Of a stretch of DNA of 45,665 nucleotides, positions 1 to 7,530 are shown piece by piece. Source of the DNA: Candidatus Peribacteria bacterium RIFCSPHIGHO2_01_FULL_55_13 (GTDB lineage: Bacteria; Patescibacteriota; Gracilibacteria; Peribacterales; Peribacteraceae). Made by a program: the position numbers and the translations under genes. Location: the NCBI GenBank assembly GCA_001788925.1, contig MFXS01000001.1:2842-48506 (forward strand), given 5' to 3'. Each line of letters starts with the position of its first letter. The first letter of the stretch is position 1. The notes beneath the pieces were generated by a model, which was given only the letters and a program-made list of their open reading frames with translations, made no database searches and had not been told where the DNA came from.

Positions 1-401
1 CCCCGTGCGTATTCCCCAAAGGGAATCCCATAGGACTTCGCCCAAAGATCTACATTGATCATTCGATCATCCAATCGAATCTTCATATATTGATGCGGAG
101 AAATACCCCAGAGGAGTGTCCAACAAATTTTGATGTCGTTCTCTTTGAATTGACCACTCTCCAGAAGAAGTGCTCTCAGAAGACGATTGAAATTGGTGCA
201 GTGCAAAAATCCGTCACGCTGCCACATTGCTTGCGGACTGCGCGGCGCCAACTCATAAATGCGCGTCAGAGTTTTCAAGCGGTTGCCGTAATATTTTTGC
301 GTGAGGATGTCATAGGCCTTCCGCAGACACTCTTCTTTTGATCTGATATTGGAAAGAAAGTCGACTGATTGTTGCCAACCAAGAGATGGAGACATGCTCA
401 T
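1..401 (-). CDS. Transglutaminase-like protein, partial (3' end outside window)
   Basis: Open reading frame on the minus strand running off the left edge, about 133 residues visible. It starts MSMSPSLGWQQ and shows a Cys in 'LHCTNFNRLLRALLLESG', a His in 'ISPHQYMKI' and an Asp in 'INVDLWAKSYG'. This C...H...D spacing, with the helix after the Cys, matches the transglutaminase/papain-like core fold (family knowledge), so a cysteine-type transferase or peptidase-like role is possible. The ATG is 4 bp after the stop of the epimerase gene, so the two are probably co-transcribed. No signal peptide or membrane segment is seen in the visible part. The rest of the protein is missing, and the substrate cannot be inferred. 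Confidence 0.6.
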   Translation of the reverse strand, partial: MSMSPSLGWQQSVDFLSNIRSKEECLRKAYDILTQKYYGNRLKTLTRIYELAPRSPQAMWQRDGFLHCTNFNRLLRALLLESGQFKENDIKICWTLLWGISPHQYMKIRLDDRMINVDLWAKSYGIPFGEYAR

Positions 402-405
402 ATTG

Positions 406-1446
406 TTACTTATAGAACCCCTGCAGCATCGCCTTATTGTCTGTGAGCCACTGATGGAGTTTCTTGAGTCCGTCGCGAACATTGGTCTTCGCCTGCCATC
501 CGCTATCCGCTTCAAACTTCCCGTTATCGGCAATGAAGAGCGGCTGATCGCCCGGGCGCTCGGGAGAATGCGCCGGCGAAAGCTTCTGCCCGAAATCTTC
601 TTCGAGGATGGAGAAGAATTCCATGAGTGATAATGCATTTTCGGGTCCGCCTCCCAAGTTATAGACCTGACCCGAACATTTATCGATATGCGCGACGGCC
701 TGCACGTAGGCTTCGACGAGATCATCGACGAAGAGAAGATCACGCACTTGCTTGCCATTGCCGTAGAGCGTCACCGGGCGCTTGAACATCGCCGCGATCA
801 TGAACCACGCTACCCAACCCTGGTCTTCGATGCCAAGTTGCCGGTGACCGTAAATGCACGACTGTCGGAAGACGACAGTTTTGAGTCCGTAGAGGCGGCT
901 GTAGTCACGCACGTATTGATCTGCCGCGCCTTTGCTGCAGCCATACGGCGAATGGAAATCGAGCGGCTGGTTCTCATCGACGGCCCGAAGTCCTCCACCA
1001 AGCGCATATTTGTTTTCCTGTTCGATGACGGAAAGATGCTCCAGCGATCCGTAGACTTTGTTTGTGGAGGCGTAGATCATGATCGGCTTCTTCGTGCTGG
1101 CGCGCACTGCTTCCAGAACGTTGAACGTGCCGAGCGCATTGATGTCGAAGTCTGTGCGAGGATCGGTGACGGACGTGGTGACCGCAACCTGGGCCGCAAG
1201 ATGCAATACAACGTCGGCCGTATCGCAGAGCTTTTCGAGGAGATCGTGATCGGTGCGAACGTCACCGCGGTGGATGGCAAGATTCTTGGATGCCGGAAGC
1301 GCCTTCAGATACTGCTCGTTGAGTTCCACTCCCTTTCTCGAGAAGTTATCGAAGATGTCGACGCTCCAGCCATCTTTCAAAAACCGCTCCGCGGCATTCA
1401 CGCCGATGAAGCCGACGCCGCCTGTGATGAGGATCCTTTTGTTCAC
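406..1446 (-). CDS. CDP-paratose 2-epimerase-like NAD-dependent epimerase
   Basis: Extended short-chain dehydrogenase of about 346 residues. It has an N-terminal NAD motif GGVGFIG, 'DNFSRKG' after beta-2, a 'YASTNKVYG' strand, and 'DFHSPYGCSKGAADQY' with the catalytic Tyr and Lys. The 'STNKVYG...LDFHSPYGCSKGAADQY' block with 'GNGKQVRDLLFVDDL' is characteristic of CDP-tyvelose (CDP-paratose) 2-epimerase RfbE/TyvA, which turns CDP-paratose into CDP-tyvelose. The other CDP-dideoxyhexose genes are not in view and may lie to the left. Start: either TTG at 1452 or GTG at 1446. I prefer GTG, because a TAGGCT hexamer lies 6 nt before it, the spacing seen at other starts here. The family call is firm; the exact substrate is an inference. 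Confidence 0.8.
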   Translation of the reverse strand: MNKRILITGGVGFIGVNAAERFLKDGWSVDIFDNFSRKGVELNEQYLKALPASKNLAIHRGDVRTDHDLLEKLCDTADVVLHLAAQVAVTTSVTDPRTDFDINALGTFNVLEAVRASTKKPIMIYASTNKVYGSLEHLSVIEQENKYALGGGLRAVDENQPLDFHSPYGCSKGAADQYVRDYSRLYGLKTVVFRQSCIYGHRQLGIEDQGWVAWFMIAAMFKRPVTLYGNGKQVRDLLFVDDLVEAYVQAVAHIDKCSGQVYNLGGGPENALSLMEFFSILEEDFGQKLSPAHSPERPGDQPLFIADNGKFEADSGWQAKTNVRDGLKKLHQWLTDNKAMLQGFYK

Positions 1447-1452
1447 GGACAA

Positions 1453-1572
1453 AGCCTAGACCAGAAGAAAGAACGAAGAAACAAGATATAAGAGACAAAT
1501 AAGACACAAGAAACAAATGCTGAATAATAGAGAAGATGGTGCTGCGCTGCCCGTGAGTGCTATCGTCAGTGT
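1453..1572. promoter_or_regulatory. Divergent intergenic region with purine-rich tract
   Basis: 120 bp between the minus-strand epimerase and the plus-strand NeuB1. On the plus strand about 1460-1516 is very A/G-rich with repeated AAGA, AGACA and AAACAA words. Similar words recur at 45416-45434 and, inverted, at 45492-45510. A TATCGT hexamer at 1561-1566 ends 6 nt before the NeuB1 ATG. No coding sequence is seen here. Confidence 0.45.
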
Positions 1573-2565
1573 ATGTACGTTATCGCTGAAATGGCCTGTT
1601 CACATGAGGGGGATCCTGCGCTTGCGCGGGTGATCATCGATGGAGCGGGACGCGCCGGGGCAAACGCGATCCAATTTCAGATATGGCGCCTGGAGCGCGC
1701 GTCGGCCCCGAGCCTGCCGAACTACACCGTGCTTCAGAAGCTCGAGATGCCATTGGATGTGTGGCGCGACCTGTACGACCACAGCAAAAAGCAGTATCCC
1801 GGGATGGAGATCATCGCATGCGTCAGCGAGAGCGAGAGTCTGGCTTTCTGCGAAACACTTCCCGTGGATGCCTACAAGATCCATTCGAGTGATCTCGAGA
1901 ATCCATCATTCATTCGTACCGTCGCAGCCACGGGCAAGCGCATCGATCTTGCTGTCGGCGCATCGACGAAGGAAGAAATTACACGCGCGATCGGATGGAT
2001 TCGTGAGAGTTCGAAAAGTCCCATCTGGCTGTTGTATGGGTATCAGAATTTTCCCACACGGACTGATGACGTGCATCTGCGTCACATGCTGCAGTTGCAG
2101 GAAGATTTTGATGTGCCGGTGGGCTATCAGGATCATAGCGACGCACAGACGCCGGCAGCATTCTGGCTTCCAGCTGCGGCACTCGGCATGGGAATCGACA
2201 TCCAGGAAAAACACATCACGCATGACCGGTCCAAAAAAGGCATCGATCATGAGGCGGCGCTCAATCCTGATGAGTTCGCGGCATTCGTGACAATGTGTCG
2301 GCAGGTGGAAGCGGCGAGAGGATCGAAGGAATGGAAGCTGTTTTCCCAAGACCAGGAAAAGTACCGCGCATATGCGCGCAAGAGCATTGTGGCCGGGCGT
2401 GATCTTCCCGCCGGAACCGTGCTAGCAGAGGCTGATCTGCTGGCGATGCGCGCATCCCCGCCAGGGCTGCCCCCTACCGATCTGCCACGATTCCTGGGGA
2501 AAACCCTCCGACAGAAAAAGTGCCGCTACGAGCAACTGATACTCGATGATGTCGGTGGAGACTGA
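1573..2565 (+). CDS. NeuB-family synthase 1 (divergent, SAF-containing)
   Basis: 330 residues: NeuB TIM barrel (about 1-250) then a C-terminal SAF/antifreeze-like domain (about 265-325, 'SIVAGRDLPAGTVLAEADLLAMR'). Family members condense PEP with an N-acylated sugar to give a nonulosonic acid. The barrel keeps 'VIAEMACSHEG', Lys102 (AYKIHSSD) and the metal-type His188 and His214. Three motifs differ from the other NeuBs here: AVKFQ is AIQFQ (Gln34), STGM is AVGA (127-130), and YSDH is YQDH (Gln186). 'GYQNFPT' replaces the usual 'LHC...YP'. It may therefore be a distinct subfamily or use another substrate. First gene of a plus-strand operon with an SDR, NeuA and GNAT. No in-frame start lies upstream before a stop. 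Confidence 0.8.
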   Translation: MYVIAEMACSHEGDPALARVIIDGAGRAGANAIQFQIWRLERASAPSLPNYTVLQKLEMPLDVWRDLYDHSKKQYPGMEIIACVSESESLAFCETLPVDAYKIHSSDLENPSFIRTVAATGKRIDLAVGASTKEEITRAIGWIRESSKSPIWLLYGYQNFPTRTDDVHLRHMLQLQEDFDVPVGYQDHSDAQTPAAFWLPAAALGMGIDIQEKHITHDRSKKGIDHEAALNPDEFAAFVTMCRQVEAARGSKEWKLFSQDQEKYRAYARKSIVAGRDLPAGTVLAEADLLAMRASPPGLPPTDLPRFLGKTLRQKKCRYEQLILDDVGGD

Positions 2566-2601
2566 GCGTTCCTTCGGTATACTCCGCCTCGCTAAGCAGC
2601 C

Positions 2602-3429
2602 ATGTCCGACCTCTTCTCCCTCTCCGGCAAAACCGCACTCGTCATCGGTGGACGCGGCTATTTGGGGCAGCGGTTTTGCGCAGTGCTACGCGATGCCGGC
2701 GCCACCGTCTTTTCCGCGGATCTCCCGAAGCAATCGACAGCCGCGAAGAAGGCGGGCAAAAGCGCAGACACGAAGGGGGTACATCAGAAAGATATCGATG
2801 TACGGGATGAAGAGTCCGTAAAGTCGTTGATACAAGAGATAAAGAAGGAAACTGGGAAGATCGATGTGCTCGTGTACGGGGCCACCGCGAAGCTCAAGGA
2901 TTTCTTCTCACCGTTTACCGAATGCTCGCTCGAAGGATGGAAGACAGTCCTTAGCGCGGAGCTCGACGGCGCGTTTCTCGTGACGCAACAGGTGGGAAAG
3001 CTTATGGAGAAGCAAAAATCCGGATCCGTTATTTTTCTCTCTTCCATCTACGGCATCGTGGGCAATGACCAAAGGATCTACGAAGGATCCAACCTGGCGG
3101 ACCTTTATGCGAATAATACGGAGATGAAGGGGAAAATTTTTTCCCATGGTGCGTACAACACCGCGAAAGGAGGAATCATCGCATTCACCCGCTACCTTGC
3201 CGCGTACTGGGGACATCTTGGCATCCGCGTGAACTGCATCAGCCCCGGAGGGATGTGGCATCCCGGCGAGAACGAAGAGTTTGTCCGCAAGTACTCGCAG
3301 AAAGTCCCGATGGGCCGTAAGGGAAAAGTGGAAGAGCTTGATGGCGCCCTCCTCTACCTCGCCTCGGACGCGTCCGGCTATGTCACCGGCCACAATCTCG
3401 TCGTCGATGGCGGGTGGACCGCCTGGTAA
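2602..3429 (+). CDS. SDR-family oxidoreductase 1
   Basis: 275 residues, classical SDR: 'LVIGGRGYLGQRF' nucleotide motif at about 13-25, 'LVYGATAK' in place of NNAG, catalytic 'YNTAKGG', and C-terminal 'GALLYLASDASGYVTGHNLVVDGGW'. In other nonulosonate loci such SDRs (PtmA-like) sit beside NeuB and CMP-transferases; their exact reaction is poorly known, so I infer a redox step on the sugar precursor or product. It lies 36 bp after NeuB1 and 11 bp before NeuA1. The first codons share a 29-nt identical stretch (from TCCGACCTC) with SDR 2 at 41286, showing common descent. A TATACT hexamer at 2578-2583 could be a -10 with a short leader. Confidence 0.85.
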   Translation: MSDLFSLSGKTALVIGGRGYLGQRFCAVLRDAGATVFSADLPKQSTAAKKAGKSADTKGVHQKDIDVRDEESVKSLIQEIKKETGKIDVLVYGATAKLKDFFSPFTECSLEGWKTVLSAELDGAFLVTQQVGKLMEKQKSGSVIFLSSIYGIVGNDQRIYEGSNLADLYANNTEMKGKIFSHGAYNTAKGGIIAFTRYLAAYWGHLGIRVNCISPGGMWHPGENEEFVRKYSQKVPMGRKGKVEELDGALLYLASDASGYVTGHNLVVDGGWTAW

Positions 3430-3440
3430 TCCCCTCCTCT

Positions 3441-4160
3441 ATGAATCTTCTCATTACCATCTGTGCCCGCGGCGGGTCCAAGGGCATTCCGGGTAAAAAT
3501 GTCCGTCTGGTGAACGGAACGCCGCTCATCGTGTACACGGTTCGCCACGCTCTGGAATATGCGAAGAAAACGGGAGCAGATGTGGAGCTCTCTACCGATG
3601 ACGACACGATCAGGAATGTTGCCGCAAAAGCAGGGCTCACGACGGACTACGCGCGACCCGCGGAGCTTTCGACGGATACGGCAGGAAAGCTCGAAACTAT
3701 ACAGGGTGCCGTGCTGCATGCCGAACGGAAGCACGGAAAACGCTATGACTACGTGCTCGACCTCGATGTGACTTCCCCGCTCCGCACGATGGAAGATCTG
3801 GACAAGGCATTCCGGATGCTCGATGGAAATCCCGCCGCACGTAACCTCTTCTCCGTGAGCTTCCCCAAGCACAATCCCTATTTCGACATGGTGGAAGAGA
3901 AGGAAGACGGATTTGTGGATCTGGTAAAAAAACCTGCCACGCAGATGGTAGCGCGCCAGCAGGGGCCGCGCGTGTATGAGGTGAACGCATCCTTTTATTT
4001 TTACCGCCGCTCCTTTTTTGACGAGCATCCGCTCATTATCATCAAAAACACTCTCGCGTACTTCACGCCGCACATGTGCTTCGAGCTCGACGAGATGATC
4101 GACTATTCGTTCTTGGAATTCCTCCTCTCGCAGGGCAGGCTGGATTTTGATTTCCGGTAA
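3441..4160 (+). CDS. CMP-nonulosonate cytidylyltransferase 1 (NeuA/LegF-like)
   Basis: 239 residues. The N-terminal 'ICARGGSKGIPGKN' is the CTP-binding signature of the CMP-NeuAc synthetase family. 'ELSTDDDTI', 'LDLDVTSPLRTMEDL' and C-terminal 'YEVNASFYFYRRSFF' complete the Rossmann-like fold. It activates a nonulosonic acid as the CMP-sugar. The ATG at 3441 is chosen over an upstream ATG inside the SDR gene because the signature begins right after it. It sits in an operon between SDR 1 and GNAT, 11 bp and 4 bp away. One of three NeuA-type proteins in the window. Confidence 0.9.
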   Translation: MNLLITICARGGSKGIPGKNVRLVNGTPLIVYTVRHALEYAKKTGADVELSTDDDTIRNVAAKAGLTTDYARPAELSTDTAGKLETIQGAVLHAERKHGKRYDYVLDLDVTSPLRTMEDLDKAFRMLDGNPAARNLFSVSFPKHNPYFDMVEEKEDGFVDLVKKPATQMVARQQGPRVYEVNASFYFYRRSFFDEHPLIIIKNTLAYFTPHMCFELDEMIDYSFLEFLLSQGRLDFDFR

Positions 4161-4164
4161 TATC

Positions 4165-4701
4165 ATGGATTATTCCGACGCCAAATTTTCCTTCGAGGGG
4201 CCCCGAGTGACGCTTCGTATCATGGAGGACGGTGATGCGACGGAACGCTACGCCGGATGGATCAATGATCCGGAAGTGAACCGCTTCCTCGGTACCAAGC
4301 ACACGACCGTACAGGGACTCCGGGACTATATCGCGCAGAAAAATCTTCAGAAGGACGCGCTATTTTTCGGCATTTTCCTGAAGGACGGCACGCACATCGG
4401 CACGGTGAAGCTGGAGCCGATCGAGCATGAAAAAAATTGCGCGACCATCGCGGTGATGATCGGAGATAAAACCTGCTGGGGAAAGGGATACGCGGCGGAA
4501 GCCATGCAACTGCTGATCGACTGGTGCTTTCAGGAACTGAAATTCGATGAAGTGAATTTGGGCGTGATTGCGAAGAACGCCGCGGCGATCCGAGCATACG
4601 AGAAGATGGGATTTGTGGAGACGAAGCGGGAAATGGCATACGTGCAGTACGGAGACGAGGTGCACGACCACGTGTTGATGGCGCTGAAAAAAGGCTCGTA
4701 A
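4165..4701 (+). CDS. GNAT N-acetyltransferase (RimJ/PseH/LegH-like)
   Basis: 178 residues, GNAT fold of the acetyltransf_3 type: 'VTLRIMEDGDATERYAGWIND', acetyl-CoA motif A 'TCWGKGYAAEAMQLLIDWCF', then 'VIAKNAAAIRAYEKMGF'. In pseudaminic and legionaminic pathways a GNAT (PseH, LegH) N-acetylates the 4-amino sugar nucleotide formed by the DegT aminotransferase, here plausibly the product of 17535-18662. Start: an ATG at 4147 overlaps neuA. I prefer 4165, which leaves a 4-bp gap and begins just ahead of the domain. A ribosomal-protein acetyltransferase is possible but unlikely in this context. Confidence 0.82.
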   Translation: MDYSDAKFSFEGPRVTLRIMEDGDATERYAGWINDPEVNRFLGTKHTTVQGLRDYIAQKNLQKDALFFGIFLKDGTHIGTVKLEPIEHEKNCATIAVMIGDKTCWGKGYAAEAMQLLIDWCFQELKFDEVNLGVIAKNAAAIRAYEKMGFVETKREMAYVQYGDEVHDHVLMALKKGS

Positions 4702-4739
4702 TCTTGCTTTGCGCCGCGGGTCGGGCAACATACAGCCCT

Positions 4740-5885
4740 ATGCGCCGCTGCTCCAAATGCGTGATTCTTGAGACACAGGACATGATCAGTTTTGACGAGC
4801 AGGGCGTGTGTTCTATTTGCAGGCAGGTGGAGTACAAGCAGACGAAGATCGACTGGGCTGCCCGTGACCGGGAATTCCACGAAATCCTGGACCAGTACCG
4901 GGGCAAGGGTTCCTACGACTGCATCGTCCCCTTCTCCGGCGGCAAGGATTCCACGTTCACGGCGTGGTCCTTGGTAAAGCAATTCAACCTCAAGCCGCTC
5001 ATCGTTTCCTTTGACCACGGCTTCTACCGTCCGGGGGTCCTTGAGAACAACGAACGGACGGTGAAAAAGCTGGGTGTGGATTACATGAAGTTCAAATCCG
5101 ACTGGCAGACCGTGAAGAAGCTCATGCGCGAGTCGCTGATCCGCAAGGGTGACATCATGTGGCACTCCCACTGCGGCATCTTTGCCTTCCCCATGCACAT
5201 GGCCGTGAAACTGAAGGTCCCGCTGGTCATCTGGGGAGAGCCGACCTCCGAGTACACCAGCTACTACAGCTATGAGGAGAACGAACAGGTGGACGAAAAG
5301 CGCTTCAACCGGGTAGTGAACCTGGGAATCAACGCCGAGGATATGGTCGGCATGCTGGATGGAACGGTGACGCTTCGCGATCTGGAGCCCTATACATATC
5401 CGAAGATCGCAGACTTGCGAGCCATCGGGTACCGCTCCATTTGCCTGGGGACCTACATCCCGTGGGATACGCGCAAGCAGGCCGAGATTAATAAGACGGA
5501 ACTCGGGTGGCAGGGCGACCAGGTGGAAGGCATCCCTTTTGAACGCTACTGGTACGAAAAGATTGAGGACGCGTTCCAGGGAATCCAGGATTATCTCAAA
5601 TGGCTCAAGCGCGGGATGTCGCGGATGACGCACCTCGCATCGATTGATATACGAAACGGTCGCATGACGCGCGAGGAGGGGCTGAAGATGGTCGAGACGT
5701 ATGAAGGCTACCGCCCGGCGAGTCTGGATGTTTTTTTGAAGGCGATCGATATGAGCGACGAGGAATTCCATAGGATCGCGGCATTGCACGTCGTGGCGCC
5801 CCACGTGATGCCCGACTGGAAAAAGCTCCAGCGGGGGCCGGAGCTACCCGATCAGAAGGACTGGACGATCAATATTGATCTCTAG
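4740..5885 (+). CDS. N-acetyl sugar amidotransferase (PseA/PtmG/WbpG family)
   Basis: 381 residues. The N-terminal zinc-ribbon-like Cys pairs (Cys4/Cys7 and Cys24/Cys27) precede an ATP-PPase loop 'FSGGKDS' (66-71). 'DHGFYRPGVLENNE', 'WGEPTSEY' and 'LGTYIPWDTRKQ' follow. This family uses ATP and ammonia to turn an N-acetyl group on a sugar into an acetamidino (amidine) group: PseA on pseudaminate, PtmG on legionaminate, WbpG in P. aeruginosa O-antigen. Ammonia is supplied by a HisH-like glutaminase through a HisF-like barrel, and both follow directly. The ATG at 4740 is just ahead of the first Cys pair. An earlier ATG (4704) is in frame but not supported by the family. Confidence 0.9.
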   Translation: MRRCSKCVILETQDMISFDEQGVCSICRQVEYKQTKIDWAARDREFHEILDQYRGKGSYDCIVPFSGGKDSTFTAWSLVKQFNLKPLIVSFDHGFYRPGVLENNERTVKKLGVDYMKFKSDWQTVKKLMRESLIRKGDIMWHSHCGIFAFPMHMAVKLKVPLVIWGEPTSEYTSYYSYEENEQVDEKRFNRVVNLGINAEDMVGMLDGTVTLRDLEPYTYPKIADLRAIGYRSICLGTYIPWDTRKQAEINKTELGWQGDQVEGIPFERYWYEKIEDAFQGIQDYLKWLKRGMSRMTHLASIDIRNGRMTREEGLKMVETYEGYRPASLDVFLKAIDMSDEEFHRIAALHVVAPHVMPDWKKLQRGPELPDQKDWTINIDL

Positions 5886-5913
5886 CAGCGTCATGCTTGG
5901 CGAGGTAATGCTC

Positions 5914-5945
5914 TACCACGGCATTCGCGAACGCCGTGGTATAGT
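5914..5945 (+). promoter_or_regulatory. Near-perfect palindrome fused to a -10 element before hisH
   Basis: Arms TACCACGGC (5914-5922) and GCCGTGGTA (5933-5941) flank TTCGCGAA, itself a palindrome; only one A/C mismatch breaks the 28-bp symmetry. The right end runs into TATAGT (5940-5945), which ends 6 nt before the hisH ATG. No T-run follows, so it is not a simple terminator. It looks like an operator overlapping a promoter, or a hairpin between amidotransferase and hisH. Confidence 0.55.
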
Positions 5946-5951
5946 CGCCGC

Positions 5952-6569
5952 ATGATCGTCATCGTCGATTACGGCTTGGGGAACCTGTTCTCCGTGCAAA
6001 AAGCATTTGAAATGCTCGGCGCGGAAGTAAAGGTTTCCGGTGCGGCGGAGGACATCTGTGCCGCAGACCGGATCGTGCTTCCCGGCGTCGGTGCCTTCGG
6101 AGATGGAATGGATTTCCTCCGTGAAAAAGGATTGGATAGTGCGCTGACAGAGGAAGTGATGGGAAAGAAGAAACCCTTCCTGGGGATATGCCTGGGGCTC
6201 CAGTTTCTCGCAGAGACCGGTGAGGAACATGGAGAACATACGGGCCTCGGATGGATCAAAGGCCGCATCCGGAAACTCGACGTGGAAAAGCAGGGCCTCA
6301 AGATCCCCCATATTGGATGGAATGACCTGACAATGGTACGCAAAAGCCCCCTCTTCGCCGGCATCAACCCCGACGCGGATTTCTATTTCGTCCACAGTTA
6401 CCAGCTGGATTGCGGCGACCCGGCCGATCTCGTCGCCACCGCCACCTACGGGGAAACCATCACGGCCGCCATCCAGCACGGGAATATCTTCGCCACGCAG
6501 TTCCATCCGGAAAAGAGTCAGGATAACGGGCTCAAACTCCTCGAGAATTTTATCCGCTGGAAACCCTGA
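5952..6569 (+). CDS. HisH-like glutamine amidotransferase subunit (HisH2/WbpH type)
   Basis: 205 residues, class I glutaminase. The nucleophile Cys80 is in 'LGICLGLQ', the triad His185 and Glu187 are in 'QFHPEKS', and 'PGVGAFGDGM' is near residue 44. All catalytic residues are present, so it should hydrolyse glutamine to ammonia. Canonical HisH works in histidine synthesis, but no other his gene is in the window. Its place between a sugar amidotransferase and a non-canonical HisF indicates the surface-sugar paralogue. It ends 2 bp before hisF. Confidence 0.9.
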   Translation: MIVIVDYGLGNLFSVQKAFEMLGAEVKVSGAAEDICAADRIVLPGVGAFGDGMDFLREKGLDSALTEEVMGKKKPFLGICLGLQFLAETGEEHGEHTGLGWIKGRIRKLDVEKQGLKIPHIGWNDLTMVRKSPLFAGINPDADFYFVHSYQLDCGDPADLVATATYGETITAAIQHGNIFATQFHPEKSQDNGLKLLENFIRWKP

Positions 6570-6571
6570 TC

Positions 6572-7330
6572 ATGCTGAAAGTCCGCCTCATCCCCACGAT
6601 CCTCCTGAAAGACGGCCGCATGATAAAAACACGGCAGTTTGGAGAGTACAGAGACGTGGGCAACCCCCGCACCGTCGCCAAAGTCTACGACGCCCAACGC
6701 GCCGATGAGCTGATTTTTCTGGATATCACGGCAACCACGGAGAACCGGCACCTCCTCTTCGACATCATCAGTGCCGTCGCCGAGGAATGTTTCATGCCGC
6801 TCACGGTGGGCGGCGGTATCCGCACAGTGGAGCAGGCACGGGAGATGTTAACGCATGGCGCGGACAAAGTGGCGATCAATACAGCCGCCGTGGAGCGTCC
6901 CGCGTTCATCACGGAGTTTTCTAAGAAATTTGGTGCGTCAACCGTTGTCGTGTCGATTGATTACAAGAAAAACAGAGAGGGCAAGAACGAAGTCTTCACG
7001 CACCGCGGTACGAAAGCTACGGGACTCGATCCGGTGGCATGGGCGAAAGAGGCTGAGCGGCTCGGCGCCGGGGAAATTCTCCTCACCTGTGTGGACCGCG
7101 AAGGAATGATGACGGGGTATGATCTCGAGATGTTGAAGCAAGTAACCTCCGCGGTCTCCATTCCCGTGATCGCCTCCGGTGGCGTAGGGACGATCCAGGA
7201 TCTTGTGGACGGGATCCTCATTGGGGGCGCTTCCGCCGTGGGAGCCGCAAGTATCTTCCATTTCACCGATCAGAGCATTTTCAAGGCGCATTCGCACATG
7301 AAGCAGAAGGGGCTTTCGGTGCGAAAGTAA
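6572..7330 (+). CDS. HisF-like barrel subunit lacking the first catalytic Asp
   Basis: 252 residues, (beta/alpha)8 barrel of the HisA/HisF family: 'RLIPTILLKDGRMIK', 'FLDITATTENR', 'LTVGGGIRT', 'VVSIDYKK', 'IASGGVGTIQDL', 'GAASIFHF'. In true HisF residue 11 is Asp in 'P-C-L-D-V-K-D-G'; here that position is Leu11. The second catalytic Asp (in 'SIDYKK') remains. Loss of Asp11 argues against imidazole glycerol phosphate synthesis and supports a role as an ammonia conduit for the amidotransferase, as in WbpG/HisH2/HisF2 systems. It sits 2 bp after hisH. Confidence 0.88.
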   Translation: MLKVRLIPTILLKDGRMIKTRQFGEYRDVGNPRTVAKVYDAQRADELIFLDITATTENRHLLFDIISAVAEECFMPLTVGGGIRTVEQAREMLTHGADKVAINTAAVERPAFITEFSKKFGASTVVVSIDYKKNREGKNEVFTHRGTKATGLDPVAWAKEAERLGAGEILLTCVDREGMMTGYDLEMLKQVTSAVSIPVIASGGVGTIQDLVDGILIGGASAVGAASIFHFTDQSIFKAHSHMKQKGLSVRK

Positions 7331-7360
7331 GGTGACTTCTTGTTGAAGTTTGTTTACTAT

Positions 7361-7488
7361 TCGGCTGTACCCAACGTCGCAGGTTTCTTGTCGTAGTTTT
7401 CCTACGAGCAGAGCAAAAAGGGGCATCTTGCCTCGGTCAGCGCTCTGCTGCGATAGGGAAACCTATGCGACAACGTTGGGTACGCCGA
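7361..7488. repeat. Long imperfect palindrome (about 128 bp) in the hisF-GT intergenic gap
   Basis: The left arm TCGGC-T-GTACCCAACG...TCGCA..GGTTTC pairs with GAAACCTATGCGACAACGTTGGGTACGCCGA read in reverse, with small insertions. An inner pair GCAGAGC/GCTCTGC extends the stem. The 200-bp gap (7331-7530) has no convincing gene: ORFs through it change frame against the arms. It resembles a palindromic extragenic repeat unit or a structured RNA at the edge of the AT-rich island. Confidence 0.6.
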
Positions 7489-7530
7489 GCAGGGTGCCCT
7501 TTCTTGGGTGTTCTGCTCTCCCCCGACCCA

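Noticed and set aside
4530-5804. 424-codon minus-strand open frame opposite the amidotransferase
   Set aside because: It is the antisense of a gene with clear zinc-ribbon and PP-loop motifs; the reverse frame has no domain pattern and stays open only because of codon bias.
5914-5945. Intrinsic terminator after the amidotransferase
   Set aside because: The stem is strong but no T-run follows; it leads into a -10-like box and the hisH start.
5952-7330. Histidine biosynthesis operon
   Set aside because: Only hisH and a HisF lacking Asp11 are present, next to a sugar amidotransferase; no hisA, hisB, hisG or hisI.
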